A DNA stretch of 64,000 nucleotides from Glandiceps talaboti (GCF_964340395.1 NC_135557.1:9877960-9941959), one strand, 5' to 3'; numbered from the stretch's first letter, positions 1-13,042 are shown. Notes: a model not told the origin generated them from the letters alone. Made by a program: numbers and translations.

Positions 1-799
1 ACATAACAACAAATAAACAATAATTGATATCCATATTTCGAAACCTAAAAATGTCATTTCTCATATATTTTGACATAAGGGACTAAAAAGGGATTTTCCA
101 TGTATACACTATCGTCAATAAATTCAATATGTAATTTTATGAAGTGACTGCCAAACCAAAACACAATAATGATCCTCATTACAATTTCTTTGACTTACAT
201 TTTTTCAGTAATCTGTGTTCGAATGAGAAGCAATGTATAATCCATTCTTAAAATAATATACTATTGGACAAAAGATCAGAGCTAGTCTCAAAATGCCGTC
301 ACGAAAATAAATACCACCTCGCCAAATAACTCAAATTTCATTGTAATAATGTATTTGCCTCCTGAGATCATTAACTCGAAATTGGATGTATAGATTCTCA
401 ACGTAGTTTATTAATGTTGTCAAAATGTTATTTTTCAAGTACAGTATATACGTTGCGTTTTTATTGCCACTAAATCACGTCCTGCTACCTAGACGGCGCC
501 ACCAGGCGATAGACTGATGAGGCCTTTCTTCTATGTGAGATTTAGCGACAGGCTATACGCAGTTACACTGAGCGTTTGGTCGTTGTTGGCGCTCTTTATA
601 TATGTGTGTTGTAAAAAGTGATTTTTCCTAAACTTTTCATTCAGCATTAAAGCATTGTTTTGCCTTTAAAATGTTTAATTTTCTCCATTATTCATTGATG
701 GAATTGTTTCATTTATACACACACAGCAATACATTATTTTTGTGTATGTGGTGCTACTGAGCTCGATCATATATTCTGTTAGACAATAATTTATACTAA
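1..799. other. Unassigned AT-rich sequence
   Basis: I see no open frame with recognisable protein features, no tRNA-like fold and no clear repeat boundary here. A GC-richer patch near 480-590 was inspected and not assigned. The segment ends where the first MITE-A copy starts. Confidence 0.5.
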
Positions 800-1174
800 G
801 GCCAAATTAAAAAAAAAAGTTGTTTGGTTCCGGTTACCCGACCCCACCCAGTCTTTCACGCCGACCCTAAACTTTTGTTTACGTGTTCGAGAAAAATAAT
901 GATAAATTCGCGAAAATCGTGTGAAGTCTCGCAAGAAATAGTGGGTGGGGAAACTGACATCAACTTAAAAAGACAATATAAAACTATTTTTCCAATCTGT
1001 AATGGCTATACATCTGATAGGAAGAGATAAACAACACAGATACTATTTGGAAAACAATGGAAAACCTGAACTAAACACTCACACATGAAAAAAAAACTAT
1101 TTGAAAATGTACATACCCCACCTATTTTAACATTGAATATAATCTGAACCACATAATTATTTTTTTACGCCTAA
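800..1174 (+). mobile_element. MITE-A copy 1
   Basis: First of six related ~330-440 bp non-coding copies in this window. The left end reads GGCC...TGTTTGGTTCCGGTTACCCG. The right end reads CTGAACCACATAA...GCCTA, its imperfect inverse, so the ends form terminal inverted repeats of roughly 35-40 bp. The shared interior includes a GTCGGC-like start, a TCTCGC/TCTCAC block and AGACAATATAAAACT. The short open frame at 824-1030 falls inside the repeat and is not a gene. No transposase is present, so this is a non-autonomous DNA element. Superfamily unknown because the target duplication is not clear. Confidence 0.75.
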
Positions 1175-1393
1175 AGAATGACAATAACATAAAAAGTAAA
1201 ATTGCATGTATCAATGATCACTTTCAATCGTGTATCCTCTCATAAATAAAACCTCTGTGAAAACTTAACGCTTCTTCTAAAATAATGACCCAAAATCAGT
1301 ATGAATAATCGATCAATGTTAATGATGCATAAGCGGCAGAGTAGTGCAGGTATAACTCGAATCTCATTATTCACACTCAGTAATATTTTCGCG

Positions 1394-1497
1394 TACTATG
1401 CGCGAACATTTCGAATACTATGCGCGAACATTTTGAGTACTATGCGCGAACATTTTGAGTACTATGCGCGAATATTTCGAGTACTGCGCGCGAATTT
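1394..1497. repeat. 22-bp tandem repeat, about 4.8 copies
   Basis: The unit TACTATGCGCGAACATTTTG plus two bases repeats with small changes (AACATT/AATATT, TTTTGAG/TTTCGAA). Each unit carries CGCGA. The array can be read as protein on the plus strand (YYARTFRIL-like), but this is a result of the repeat and not evidence of a gene. Confidence 0.8.
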
Positions 1498-1765
1498 TAG
1501 AGAAAATAAAGCTGCGCTTTCAATTTCAAGTTATACAGTATTCACATGGAAACTTGTTAAATACCGTGTATCTTAAACTTCAACTGTGTGAACAATGTTG
1601 GCATCGTTTAGAATGTAGTACATTATCTATGTTGTTTATATCTCGCACCCCCCCCCCCATTTTTATTTTTGGTATATTAAAATTCCAGTCATTTAAGTCT
1701 AGTATGGCCTATATTATCGAATAAACTAAACGATGAAGACTGTTCATATATACTGCATTTATGGT

Positions 1766-1849
1766 TAGGCTTTAAGAAAATATCGTGTGGTTCGCTAAAT
1801 TTTCGAATAGGTGGGGTAGGTAGATTTTTTATTTTATTTTATTATATTT

Positions 1850-1895
<46 letters not shown>

Positions 1896-2206
1896 CGTCT
1901 CTCTGTCTGTCTGTCTGTCTGTCTGTGTGAGTGTCTATCTAGTTTAGGTTTTACATTGTTTTCCAAATGGTCTGTGTGTTGTTTATGTCTGATGTGCGGC
2001 CATTACAGATTGGAAGAACAGTTTTATATTGTCTTTTTTTTAAGTTGATGTCAGTTTCCGCATCCACGTGATTTCTCGTGAGACTTCAATTTTTTTTCGA
2101 TTTTATTATTCTTTCTGGAATACATAAAACATGTTTAGGGTCGGCCGTGAAAAACCCAGTGGGGTTGGGTAACCGGAACCAAACAGTTATTATTTTTGAT
2201 AAGCCT
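1766..2206 (-). mobile_element. MITE-A copy 2, with internal (GTCT)n expansion
   Basis: Inverted copy of the repeat at 800-1174. It starts with TTAGGC...GTGTGGTTCG and ends GGGTAACCGGAACCAAACAG. A (GTCT)n array at about 1852-1930 sits in the body of the element where the other copies have ordinary sequence, so the microsatellite arose within, or was inserted into, the MITE. The remaining body (AACAGTTTTATATTGTC, TTTAGGGTCGG) matches the other copies closely. Confidence 0.75.
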
Positions 2207-2896
2207 GCCTTGTAAATTACTTATGTGTTACGCCTTGTGAAAACACATCACATAGAAACCTATAAAAACAGGTTATACCGCGAGAAATCTTTTGCAGTGT
2301 AAAAATACTTAAGGTCAATAGCTAAACGTTCGATATACCGCGGGGTTCAACGAAACAATGCACGCATGTTCCATGTGACCTTTACTGTTAAACAACTCGT
2401 GGTATCAGTAACACAAACGGACCACAAAGAAGTTATTTCCTAACCAATTGCTATTCAAATCAGATGCTATGACAATTTTCCAGCGCATATCACTTTTCTG
2501 ACCCCGACAACAGCTGGCACCCATTTTTCTCAATTTAGGGAAGGACAGTTGTAATGACCTTATGCACTTGTCATACACACAGATGTACACAATGCCATCA
2601 AAATACTTACACTTTTCAATAGTTTTCAATACCTATTTGAGAACAGGTGTCAATGCCATGAATATTTTTGCCACGCCCTAATAATTTGGTAAACAAGCTG
2701 CAAAACGCTTTTATTGTCGACTGAACATCTGATGCCCTGTTGTTAAATTGACAAATACATTTGGTCGTATCGACTTTGACTTGGTTTAGCGATACACTAA
2801 ACGTGACAATAACCTATTCGAGATTGAAATCAAACTAAATTTATGTGTGTACATATATGTTTATATCTGTCCCTATCTCTTATCTAACTCTTGGCC
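2207..2896. other. Unassigned sequence
   Basis: No convincing coding sequence or repeat boundary. The minus-strand frame at 2405-2629 has no recognisable features. Confidence 0.4.
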
Positions 2897-2938
<42 letters not shown>

Positions 2939-2958
2939 AATCTCTGTCTCTGTCTCTC

Positions 2959-3008
<50 letters not shown>

Positions 3009-3074
3009 AATCTCTGTCTGTCAATCTCTGTCTCTGTCTCTGTCTGTGTCTCTGTCTGTCTCTGTCTGTCTGTC

Positions 3075-3124
<50 letters not shown>

Positions 3125-3174
3125 AATCTCTGTCTGTCAATCTATGTCTGTCTCTGTCTGTCTGTCTGTCTGCC

Positions 3175-3204
<30 letters not shown>
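2897..3204. repeat. (CTGT)n / (CTGTCTCTGT) compound microsatellite
   Basis: About 300 bp of CTGT units interrupted by CAATCTCTGT and CTCTGT variants. Three open frames of 125-147 codons run through it because the array has no stops. They are artefacts. Confidence 0.95.
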
Positions 3205-3205
<1 letters not shown>

Positions 3206-3782
3206 ATCTTCACCACAATTGCTATGTCCACTTCTGATCAGCTGCGATTCTATCTCGACTTTGACTGAGATCTCTCCTGACCTTGCCTAGTCAACTCTGA
3301 ATTAATACGTTAAGAAAATTAGTCCATATGGCACTACATTCGCCTAAAAAAACAAATGTTGGACAATTAACATATCATTCAATTGTTAATACTAAATGTT
3401 CGAATATACTTGACAATGAGAACATCTGGTAGGCTATTTTTGATTTTTGAAATTGACGAAACGCATCACCACAGTCTATCAATTTTATTTCATCTTTTAT
3501 ACTTTCATTGAATTCATAGAAATGTTCCATAAAGCTAACAAACAATGCGAAGAACAACATAAGGTTGGCAAGTATATTTATTCTACCCTGACAAATTATT
3601 TTCTATTTTGTAGAGTATGACATTAATAAATTTATCGACATTCAATTTCGTTTAAATGCTCTTCATATGCGTAAAAAACCACCATCTGTTCTTCTTTAGT
3701 TAGGTTCAGAACGTTGAGTTGAAGAGACTTGCTATTTCAGTTAAACACGAGCTCTGTTTATCGTGCATGTATGTTGCTTACC

Positions 3783-5069
<1,287 letters not shown>

Positions 5070-5200
5070 TCTCATTGGTACAGCCATGCAGAAACCAGAA
5101 AGTGCATAATCTACACTATTAAAGATAGCAAAATTTTTGCTACAATGTGTCTACTGTGGAATCATTTATTTTATACTGCTACTAGACGCAGACACTCGTA
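5070..5200 (+). mobile_element. MITE-B fragment
   Basis: Resembles part of the repeat at 9705-10027. Shared landmarks in order are TACAGCCATGCAGAAACCA, AAGATAGCAA, TTGCTACA.TGTCTA and an ACTAGACGCAGACAC-like end. The outer TGTTTGATAC terminus is not preserved here. Confidence 0.5.
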
Positions 5201-5757
5201 TTAACGTTTTAGTTTAAAGGCTGCATGACATGTGGCATGTAGGTTCATTTCATTTACATGAATTTCACTCCTTGATGTTTAATTATAAACAACTTGTTGA
5301 TAAGACCAGGGCTGGTTAGTCACTACACAGATAATATGACACACAGACACTCTCTCACTTCACTCAGACTAATAAACAAACAACTCCAACTTTTGATGTT
5401 AAATTAGCAACTAGAACACAATACAACATTGCAACTTTGTTTGTTATACCAGATTAGATATCCCTCAGTGCTTCTGTCCTTAAGATTCTATTTAAAACTC
5501 AAGTGGTGAAATGTACACTGATTAAACATCTGGGGTGAATGTGATCAATAGAGAAACTTGTTTCTAGTAGGTAGTTTTAGTAGTAGTTTTAGCCTAGCTA
5601 GAGACAGACTAATAAGAGATACAGTTGGTCGAACATCGTTGTAGACTATTCAGTGTAGCATTTATCTCTTCTTAATAACTTTGCCTGTTTGGATCATATG
5701 TATTACAAATGTACAACGACATTCTATCGATTGTAGCTCTACGCATGTGTCCAGCTG

Positions 5758-5873
5758 TGTGCTAAAACTATCTACTAACAGCCGGTTTTTCTTATTCATC
5801 ACAAGTGTAATTTTTCCCTCCCAACTTGTGATTAATACGAAAGAATCACGGTTAGTGGGTAGTTTTAGCACAG
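5758..5873. mobile_element. Imperfect foldback element
   Basis: The left arm starts TGTGCTAAAACTA and includes ATCACAAGT. The right arm carries ACTTGTGATTAATACG and ends TAGTTTTAGCACA. Together they form a ~50-bp imperfect stem. Because the foldback is open on both strands, it lies inside a 133-codon minus-strand frame (5662-6063) and a plus-strand frame, neither of which shows protein features. Probably a small MITE or inverted duplication. Confidence 0.6.
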
Positions 5874-6588
5874 CCTGAGACATGCTTAGAGCTACATTCA
5901 ATATAATTTCGTTTTCGTTGAATACATCTTTACTGTTGAACAGAGCAACTTGTAAATTCATTATTAATTCGCACGTGTGTGTGAATCTGCCGTTGTGTTT
6001 AAAAGAAACAATCCTCGTTACCTTACTATATTTGTTGGATACTCTGCCCAAGCCCAACCACACATATTCACAAAATAAAAATATTTACATTCTTACTCCA
6101 ACTTGATTCAGTGCTCTCAACAAAAAACGTTTAAAACAATTCAACCAGGATCAAAAGTTCTGGAGTATGACAGTTTCTACCGAACAGTGTTTGCTTATTT
6201 AAATAAGCCCTGCCCAGTGAATTACAGGATCACAATAGAACCTGTATCAGCTGGGATTTGTTTTGATACTTGAGTATATAGCTTCATATGCACTCAAACT
6301 ATCTACGCATCGCATATCAATCACCAGGTCACAGTTAACCAGTTTAAACGTATATAAACGCCTTTAGTTATCCATGACAGTCAGAGTCTTGTCTTTACAT
6401 GTTCATGGAAAATCAGTTGTCATTTGACGTAGTTGGGTTTTCTCTACGCTAATGAAGTAAGCGAATTCGAATACGTACCATCAAATGCTAACTCGTCCCA
6501 ATTTAATCTCTGTTGATTTTCCGCTCGAACAATCAGGTACAATAATGCCACGGCAAGACTAGGATTAAAGCTGGTACTTTGAAACCTT

Positions 6589-6970
<382 letters not shown>

Positions 6971-7004
6971 ACACTATTCTACATGGTATAGAGAGACATA
7001 TTGA

Positions 7005-7007
7005 GAC

Positions 7008-7038
<31 letters not shown>

Positions 7039-7320
7039 GGAAGGAAGGCGGGCATGCAGGCAGACGTATAGATAGACAGGCACACAGACAGACATACACA
7101 CATACGTACATACATACATACATAGATACATACATACATACATACATACATACATACATACATACATACACACATACATACATACATACATACATACATA
7201 CATACATACATACATACATACATACATACATACATACATGCATACATGCATGCATGCATGCATGCATACATACATACATACATACATACATACATACATA
7301 CATACATACATACATACATA
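7005..7320. repeat. (CAGA)n then (CATA)n microsatellite
   Basis: About 40 bp of CAGA units is followed by about 230 bp of CATA units with CATG interruptions. Minus-strand open frames rich in YVCM are artefacts. Confidence 0.95.
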
Positions 7321-8067
7321 GGTGGGGAGGGAGGGGACGGACGGACGAATGAACAGACAGAAAGAGACAAACAGATTGATAGACAGATAAACATATGGTA
7401 GGCAGACAAAAACTTTATGTGCTTGAAAACAGCCCGGCATATGTGAACCATTTACCCTGTCACTTTCAGTAGGGTCACCCTGTTTGTTTTAATGTTTCTC
7501 ATTACTTTTTTCATGGCAACTATGGGTCGGTAGGTCGATTAAAAAAATCTTCTTCACGTTTCTCTGTCTCTCCTATTTCTCCTCTTTTCACGTTTCTCTA
7601 CACAATTGGTACCCCTCTCCAGGCCCTCCCCTACTTGAATAACTACAATCATGAAAGTAAACCAGAGAGACCATACCGTTACAATTGGGGGGGGCCCCAC
7701 GGGCCACGGTGTTTTTAACATCTCACACAACATATTTACGACTTACACAAATAAACTCAGACACTCATTGCAGGCACTCACATACACTGTTACATTTTAT
7801 CACCTTTGGAATATAAATAAACTCTTGGGCTCTATCATTAGTGACTTTTATTTAGTTTTTTATTTAGTTTTACTTAATTCGTAACAGAAAATCTGAGTTT
7901 TTTGAGACGTAAGCGTTATCATGCTGACTAATAAAAACTCAATAATTTATTAATACATAAACAGTTTCACATTATCGTCTGGCATGACAAGAATTGAAAT
8001 ACAATTGCTACATTTTAATCAAATGACCACACCTCGAAAACATAGTTTAATAGCGCGCCAAATGTTA

Positions 8068-8518
8068 GGGACCGGACAGAATTTACGGCAGGGGGGGGCC
8101 TGGGGAGAAATTGGGGGGCCATGAAAAAAATGGGAGGCTTGAAGGGGGGGGGGCATGAAAATTCTCATGGTTTGAAAGGGGGGGGCGCGAAATATTTTGT
8201 CATTGAAAAAAATTAATATGTTAGAAAATTTAGCATTGCATGAGATAGCACTTGATATCGCCTTTAATATTGAATGTCTACACTTTCATTTATGTATTAA
8301 AATGGAAGTGTGTACGTTTGTATGTACCTATTTAGTGAAGCATAAAAACACTACTCAAGATTAATTTGATACACCCTGAATTACTCTTATATACTCCAAG
8401 TTGTTCACACACACACACACACACACACACACTTACACATATGTATACATACATACATACATACATACATTTTAGCACTGTGGAAACACATTCAGTGTGT
8501 AATTACCATCAAGGATAC

Positions 8519-8603
<85 letters not shown>

Positions 8604-8622
8604 ATAAATTACAGGTCCTATG

Positions 8623-8694
<72 letters not shown>

Positions 8695-9578
8695 TAATAT
8701 ACTAGCATAGGACCTGTAATTTATGTGATTAAAAAGTGACCTTTTGGTGAAAAATGTAAATACAAAAACGTCTGGCCAGATTAATTTAGATAGGTGTTTT
8801 ATTTCTTTCCTTGACACTATTCTTGAGTTTCACTCTCAGACTCACTAGAGTCTGAAGATGTGAGGCAAGACTTGTCTTTCTTTCTATCTAAAACCAGTGA
8901 AATTAAACTATTTCCCTCCTCAGCATCATCAAATGCATCTATCTGTACTAAATACTGTAAAGCATTTAGATGTCTGCGTGGTGTTAAGTGTTTTTTCATC
9001 ACTATGTAGGTGATGTGATGTCCTTAGATACTCCCCACAAATGTCCCCACTACAGTTTTTCACAAATCCCGCATGTGAATGTGTATTTACTCTGTGTCTG
9101 TGTTTCTGTGTATGTATCAGTGAATGACAGTTAAAACCACCACATCAAATGCCTTGGTATTAAGTGATGACTACTTATGGTGTCTAGTTGGGAAATAAAC
9201 AAGATTATACCACATGTGTATGATTACATGTATGGTCAAAATGTTTTATTTTGTTTTGTTTTCCAAAAAACTTCCTCTACAACTACTAAGTTGTTTGGGC
9301 TGAAATAGTAACATAATAGTAGTACCAAAAGAAATATTACAGTTGTGCTACAGTAACAAAAAAATTGTACTCTTTTTAGTTATTGTAGGGGGCAGGATAT
9401 TGTGCACTTTTTTTTTCTTTTTTTTTGGGGGGGGGGCATGAAATTTTTATACTTTTGAAAGGGGGGGGGGGCTGTGAAATTTTGGTCACAGTGGATGGGG
9501 GGGGGGGCAGGAAAAAAACCAAGTCAGAGATAATTTCTCCCCAGGCCCCCCCCCCTGCCGTAAATTCTGTCCGGTCCC
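8068..9578 (+). mobile_element. PIF/Harbinger-like DNA transposon, non-autonomous, 1.5 kb
   Basis: The left end GGGACCGGACAGAATTTACG and the right end CGTAAATTCTGTCCGGTCCC are inverse copies. The similarity continues through a G-run and GCCTGGGGAGAAATT to about 45 bp. TTA flanks both sides (8065-8067, 9579-9581). The paralogous empty site near 12580 reads AATGTTCGGATTACC, which confirms the insertion point to within one substitution. A 3-bp TTA duplication and GGG-starting termini are typical of PIF/Harbinger. Inside are long G-runs next to both ends, (AC)n, two (TA)n arrays with a 25-bp inverted repeat, and a short acidic-tailed minus-strand frame (8817-9002). No DDE transposase is seen. Confidence 0.8.
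8601..8727. repeat. 25-bp perfect inverted repeat enclosing (TA)n
   Basis: The arm at 8601-8625 (CACATAAATTACAGGTCCTA TGCTA) is exactly complementary to 8703-8727. The 77-bp spacer is essentially (TA)n, and another (TA)n array lies just outside at 8523-8600. It sits within the Harbinger-like element and could be a nested palindromic insertion or a replication-generated inverted duplication. Confidence 0.85.
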
Positions 9579-9704
9579 TTAGGATTATCTCCACATCATG
9601 TTGCCATTGTAAATGTACATGCAACTGATAATGGTACCTCACTAAGTGTCGGCAAAATAAAGTGTATGGTGAACAGTGTATTATACAATACCGTGCAGCT
9701 TTTC

Positions 9705-10027
9705 TGTTTGATACAGCCATGCAGAAACAAATAAGAAACTGGACATGCTACACTTTATGATACCAAGATTGAATGAGGGCAGTTTCTTGCTACAGTTTGT
9801 CTAAATGAACATGCTGCAGTAGACATTAACATCGCAATGACATTTACGTGTGCTTTATTATAGGTGTTTGATACAAAGAAAAAACACTGGCGCCAAAATG
9901 TCTGCATGGAGTAGCAATGCATTTAAATGCTTTATTTCGTCTTAAATAAATGTAGCAAAAATGCTATCTTGCTATAGAAGTGTGGCATCTACAGTTTCTA
10001 GTTGGTTTCCAAGTGGTTGTATCAAAG
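9705..10027 (+). mobile_element. MITE-B copy 1
   Basis: Ends TGTTTGATACAGCC and GGTTGTATCAAAGA form short inverted repeats. The body carries CATGCAGAAAC, GCAAGATTGAATGAGGGCAG and GAAGTGTGGCAT. The copy at 12709-13042 is its duplicate within the tandem unit, and 17435-17681 is an independent copy. Confidence 0.6.
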
Positions 10028-10736
10028 AGGAAAGCTGCATGTCACGCCAGACGATAAAAAGAAGCAATGTTGATAAGATTTTTGACACGCCATATGACGT
10101 TTTTTTTTTCAGGTTTAGAGATTTTTATTGTATGTTACAGCAAATTTAGACACTAAATGAATTACTCGAAACGTGACAGTTTTTAAAGTTTAGAGTGTAA
10201 CAAGAGAAGACGTGCGAGAATAGAAATGTTTCCCTAATTAATGTAAATAGTATAATACACTTATCAAGTTTGACATTGAAAGTAATACATGCAAAGTAAT
10301 AAGTCCAATGTTTGTATAAACTGGTGTGATGTATACCTTACCTTAAACTATTAAAGGAAATGGCATTTAATTAAGTCGTTAATAAAATGTTGTATTTGAA
10401 ATGTAGGAGATTGGTTTGAATATTGACAAACACATTTTCCTTTACATCTATATGATATATGATCTATTGACATTTCGCATGTGTCCGTCAATATTTCGTT
10501 TCCTGTTGGTGGTTTCTTAATGTATACGTATGTAATATTTAATTACGAAACTAGTCAGTTCCTCCAGACGAAGGGTGGGTGGAGTGGTTTGATGGGGGTG
10601 GGGGTGGGATTCACAATGGTTTGAAATAGGTAGTGGGGGGTCGTCCTATTTTGAAATGTTTGAATTTGATGAGTAGTTCAATTATGTTTTAAATAGCGAT
10701 GGAAGAACATTTCACACATTAAAACAGACATACTCT

Positions 10737-10778
10737 TCCTTTACTTCTTACATTCTCTGGTTAAGTATTCTGATGGTA
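10737..10778 (-). mobile_element. CR1/L2-like LINE 3' piece, antisense, split by a SINE
   Basis: On the minus strand this matches the 3' end of the LINE at 59.6-61.6 kb (around TGTAAGAAGTAAAGGAATG). The same LINE piece resumes at 11268 after the SINE, so the SINE jumped into an older LINE. Encoded residues are only the C-terminal few (RILIIECKK-like in the relative). Confidence 0.8.
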
Positions 10779-11267
10779 ACCGGCTCCCTGGAGCGTAGTG
10801 GTTAGCGCACATGATTAGCAGTCGGGAGGTCACTCGTTCGAATCCCACTGGAAACAGGGGATTTTTCTGTGACCGACCCAAACCCAGGGTGAGTGTTCTA
10901 CAGACTCGATGGGTAGGCTGTATCACTCAGCCGTGTCTCACTCACAAGACGAGTGCGAATTTGGGGGGACTCCTGGAGTAATGACTCGAACAGTCTGGGA
11001 CGATTACTCACACGGAGCCTGCAGGTGCTATGTTTGCCGGACCTGGGTGACTCTGAGATAGCCTGTGGACTGACTGAGAAGGCCTTGACCGTTCCACAGC
11101 AACGTGATATAGAGCGTGCAATATAGCCCTGTCACGTAGTCCCAAACCCGAATGGATCTATAGCATTTGTGTTTGTTTGTTTGTTTCTTTGTTTCTTTGT
11201 CTGTGTGTATTTGTCTGCATAACAGAAAAACGCTGGGAGGAATTCCCCGCACAAAAATTAAAAAAAA
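10779..11267 (+). mobile_element. tRNA-derived SINE, full length, 489 bp
   Basis: The insertion is flanked by a perfect 16-bp target duplication, AAGTATTCTGATGGTA (10763-10778 and 11268-11283). The head is tRNA-like: an A-box-like GTAGTGGTTAGCGCA and a B box GTTCGAATCCC. The tail ends in an A-rich run. The middle is an unrelated body with (TTTG)n. It inserted into an antisense LINE fragment and is absent from the paralogous LINE copy at 13.7 kb, although that copy is also deleted around this point. The minus-strand frame at 11028-11252 is a shadow. Confidence 0.85.
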
Positions 11268-11479
11268 AAGTATTCTGATGGTATAGTAGTAGAGGGTACA
11301 TAATTGAGCCGAGCACGAAGCGTTCTCAAGGATAAAATGTTATAACTGTGGCCCAAGGGAAGCATCTCAAAATACTGAGCTAATGCGTTGGAAGGGTCAT
11401 TGGTACATTTTGTGACTTTAATTTAACAAGTGTTCGATTTCCATATAATGATTTCAGGCTTGTACATTTAGTTACATAT
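11268..11479 (-). mobile_element. CR1/L2-like LINE 3' piece, antisense, continuation
   Basis: Continues the LINE fragment broken by the SINE. On the minus strand it decodes to a decayed version of the RT C-terminal tail of the 60-kb LINE: the QYFEMLP region, then the L.LRT.RARL segment and YVPS. It breaks off at 11479, where the tandem duplication restarts with GTAGGCAGACAAA. Confidence 0.8.
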
Positions 11480-11510
11480 CGTAGGCAGACAAAGAGAAAT
11501 TGACGTGCTT

Positions 11511-11869
11511 ACATGTATGTCGCATGCAATTTGTCCGTCTTTACTTGAAATGTCGTAGTTTTTCCATGGTTTGTTCTTAAATGATAAAGTGCGTACATTT
11601 CCTACACCTTCTATGTATATAGAACAGGTCTTTATTGCCATTTGTATAGTTACATATCTGTTACTATTTTTTATAGCGGCTATCTACCCTTAGCCTGTGT
11701 ACACAGTCATACAAATCATTTATGTCATAGTCATATTGCAGTGACGAGGTCAGTTTGAATGAACTAGTATATACAAGTGGGTCTAAAAGCTCCTTTACAA
11801 GTTGTTGTTTTACATATCGGTGCAAATTTAATTTACATACCCGCAAATGATTCTATTTTCAAACATTTT
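11511..11869 (-). mobile_element. 359-bp insertion with 8-bp target duplication
   Basis: ACGTGCTT is present on both sides (11503-11510 and 11870-11877), and the flanks join to the continuous sequence seen in unit 1 near 7417. The ends are not inverted repeats. On the minus strand there is a 60-codon frame ending YKK-stop, followed by GCAATAAAGACC. That looks like the 3' end of a 5'-truncated retroelement, but I do not recognise the protein. Class uncertain. Confidence 0.6.
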
Positions 11870-12708
11870 ACGTGCTTGAAAACAGCCCGGCATATGTGAA
11901 CCATTGACCCTGTCACTTTCATTAGGGTCACCCTGTTTGTTTTAATGTTTCTCATTACTTTTTTCATGGCAACTATGGGTCGGTAGGTCGATTAAAAAAA
12001 TCTTCTTCACGTTTCTCTGTCTCTCTTTTTTCTCCTCTTTTCCAGTTTCTCTACACAATTGGCACCCCTCTCCAGGCCCTCCCCTACTTGAATAACTACC
12101 GTCATGAAAGTAAACCAGGGAGAGTATACAGTTTCAACTAGGGGGCACGGTGTTTTTAACATCTCACACAACATTTTTACGACTTACACAAATAAACTCA
12201 GACACTCATTGCAGGCACTCACATACATACACTGTTACATTTTATCACCCTTTGAATATAAATAAACAGTTCTGGGTTCGAATCATCAACAATGATGTTA
12301 GATTTGTGTTCATGTTACTGTACGAAAAAATAATATAATATAATTGTGAATTGAATGCTTGGGCTCTATCATTAGTGACTTTATTTATTTAGTTTTACTT
12401 AATTCGTAACAGAGTTTTTTGAGACGTAAGCGTTATCGTGCTGACTAATAAAAACTCAATAATTTATCAATAAATACACATTTCCACACTTATCGTCTGG
12501 CATGACAAGAATTGACATACAATTGCTACATTTTAATCAAATGACCACATCTCGAAAACATAGTTAGCGCGCCAAATGTTCGGATTACCTTCACATCATG
12601 TTGCCATTGTAAATGTACATGCAACTGATAATTGTACCTCACTATAAAGTGTCGGCAAAATAAATTGTATAGTGAACAGTGTATATTATACAATAACGTG
12701 CAGCTTTT

Positions 12709-13042
12709 CTGTTTGATACAACCATGCAGAAACCAATAAAAAAACTGGACATGCTACACTTAACTTGAAGATAGCAAGATTGAATGAGGGCAGTTTCTTG
12801 CTACAGTTTGTCTAAATGAACATGCTGCCATACAGACATTAACACCGCAATGACATTTACGCGTCCTTCATTATAGGTGTTTGATACTAAGAAAAACATT
12901 GGCGCCCTAATGTCTGCATTGAGTTGCAATACATTTAAATGGTTGATTTCGTCTTAACTAAATGTAGCAAAAATGCTATCTTGCTATAGAAGTGTGGCAT
13001 ATACAGTTTCCAGTTGGTTTCCAATGCAAGTGGTTGTATCAA
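12709..13042 (+). mobile_element. MITE-B copy 2
   Basis: Duplicate of 9705-10027 carried by the tandem unit, with the same TGTTTGATAC start and GGTTGTATCAAAGA end and small substitutions and indels. Confidence 0.6.

Larger units (their letters stand above)
7399..11479 (+). repeat. Tandem duplication, unit 1
   Basis: This stretch is repeated at 11480-13786. Both begin GTAGGCAGACAAA and share GTGCTTGAAAACAGCCCGGC, the ATGTTTCTCATTACTTTTTT block, MITE-B and TTAAAACAGACATACTCTTC, and end in the same antisense LINE piece. Unit 1 is longer because it took a Harbinger-like element (8068-9578) and a SINE (10779-11267). Unit 2 lacks both, so it gives the empty sites. No gene is evident in the unit. 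Confidence 0.85.

Noticed and set aside
494-575. CTGATGAG at 516 as a possible hammerhead core
   Set aside because: No GAAA partner after a plausible stem II.
5662-6063. 133-codon minus-strand frame
   Set aside because: It runs through a foldback that is open on both strands, has no recognisable domain and no clear splice context.
7080-7320. CRISPR-like array
   Set aside because: Pure tetranucleotide repeat with no spacers; a eukaryotic microsatellite.
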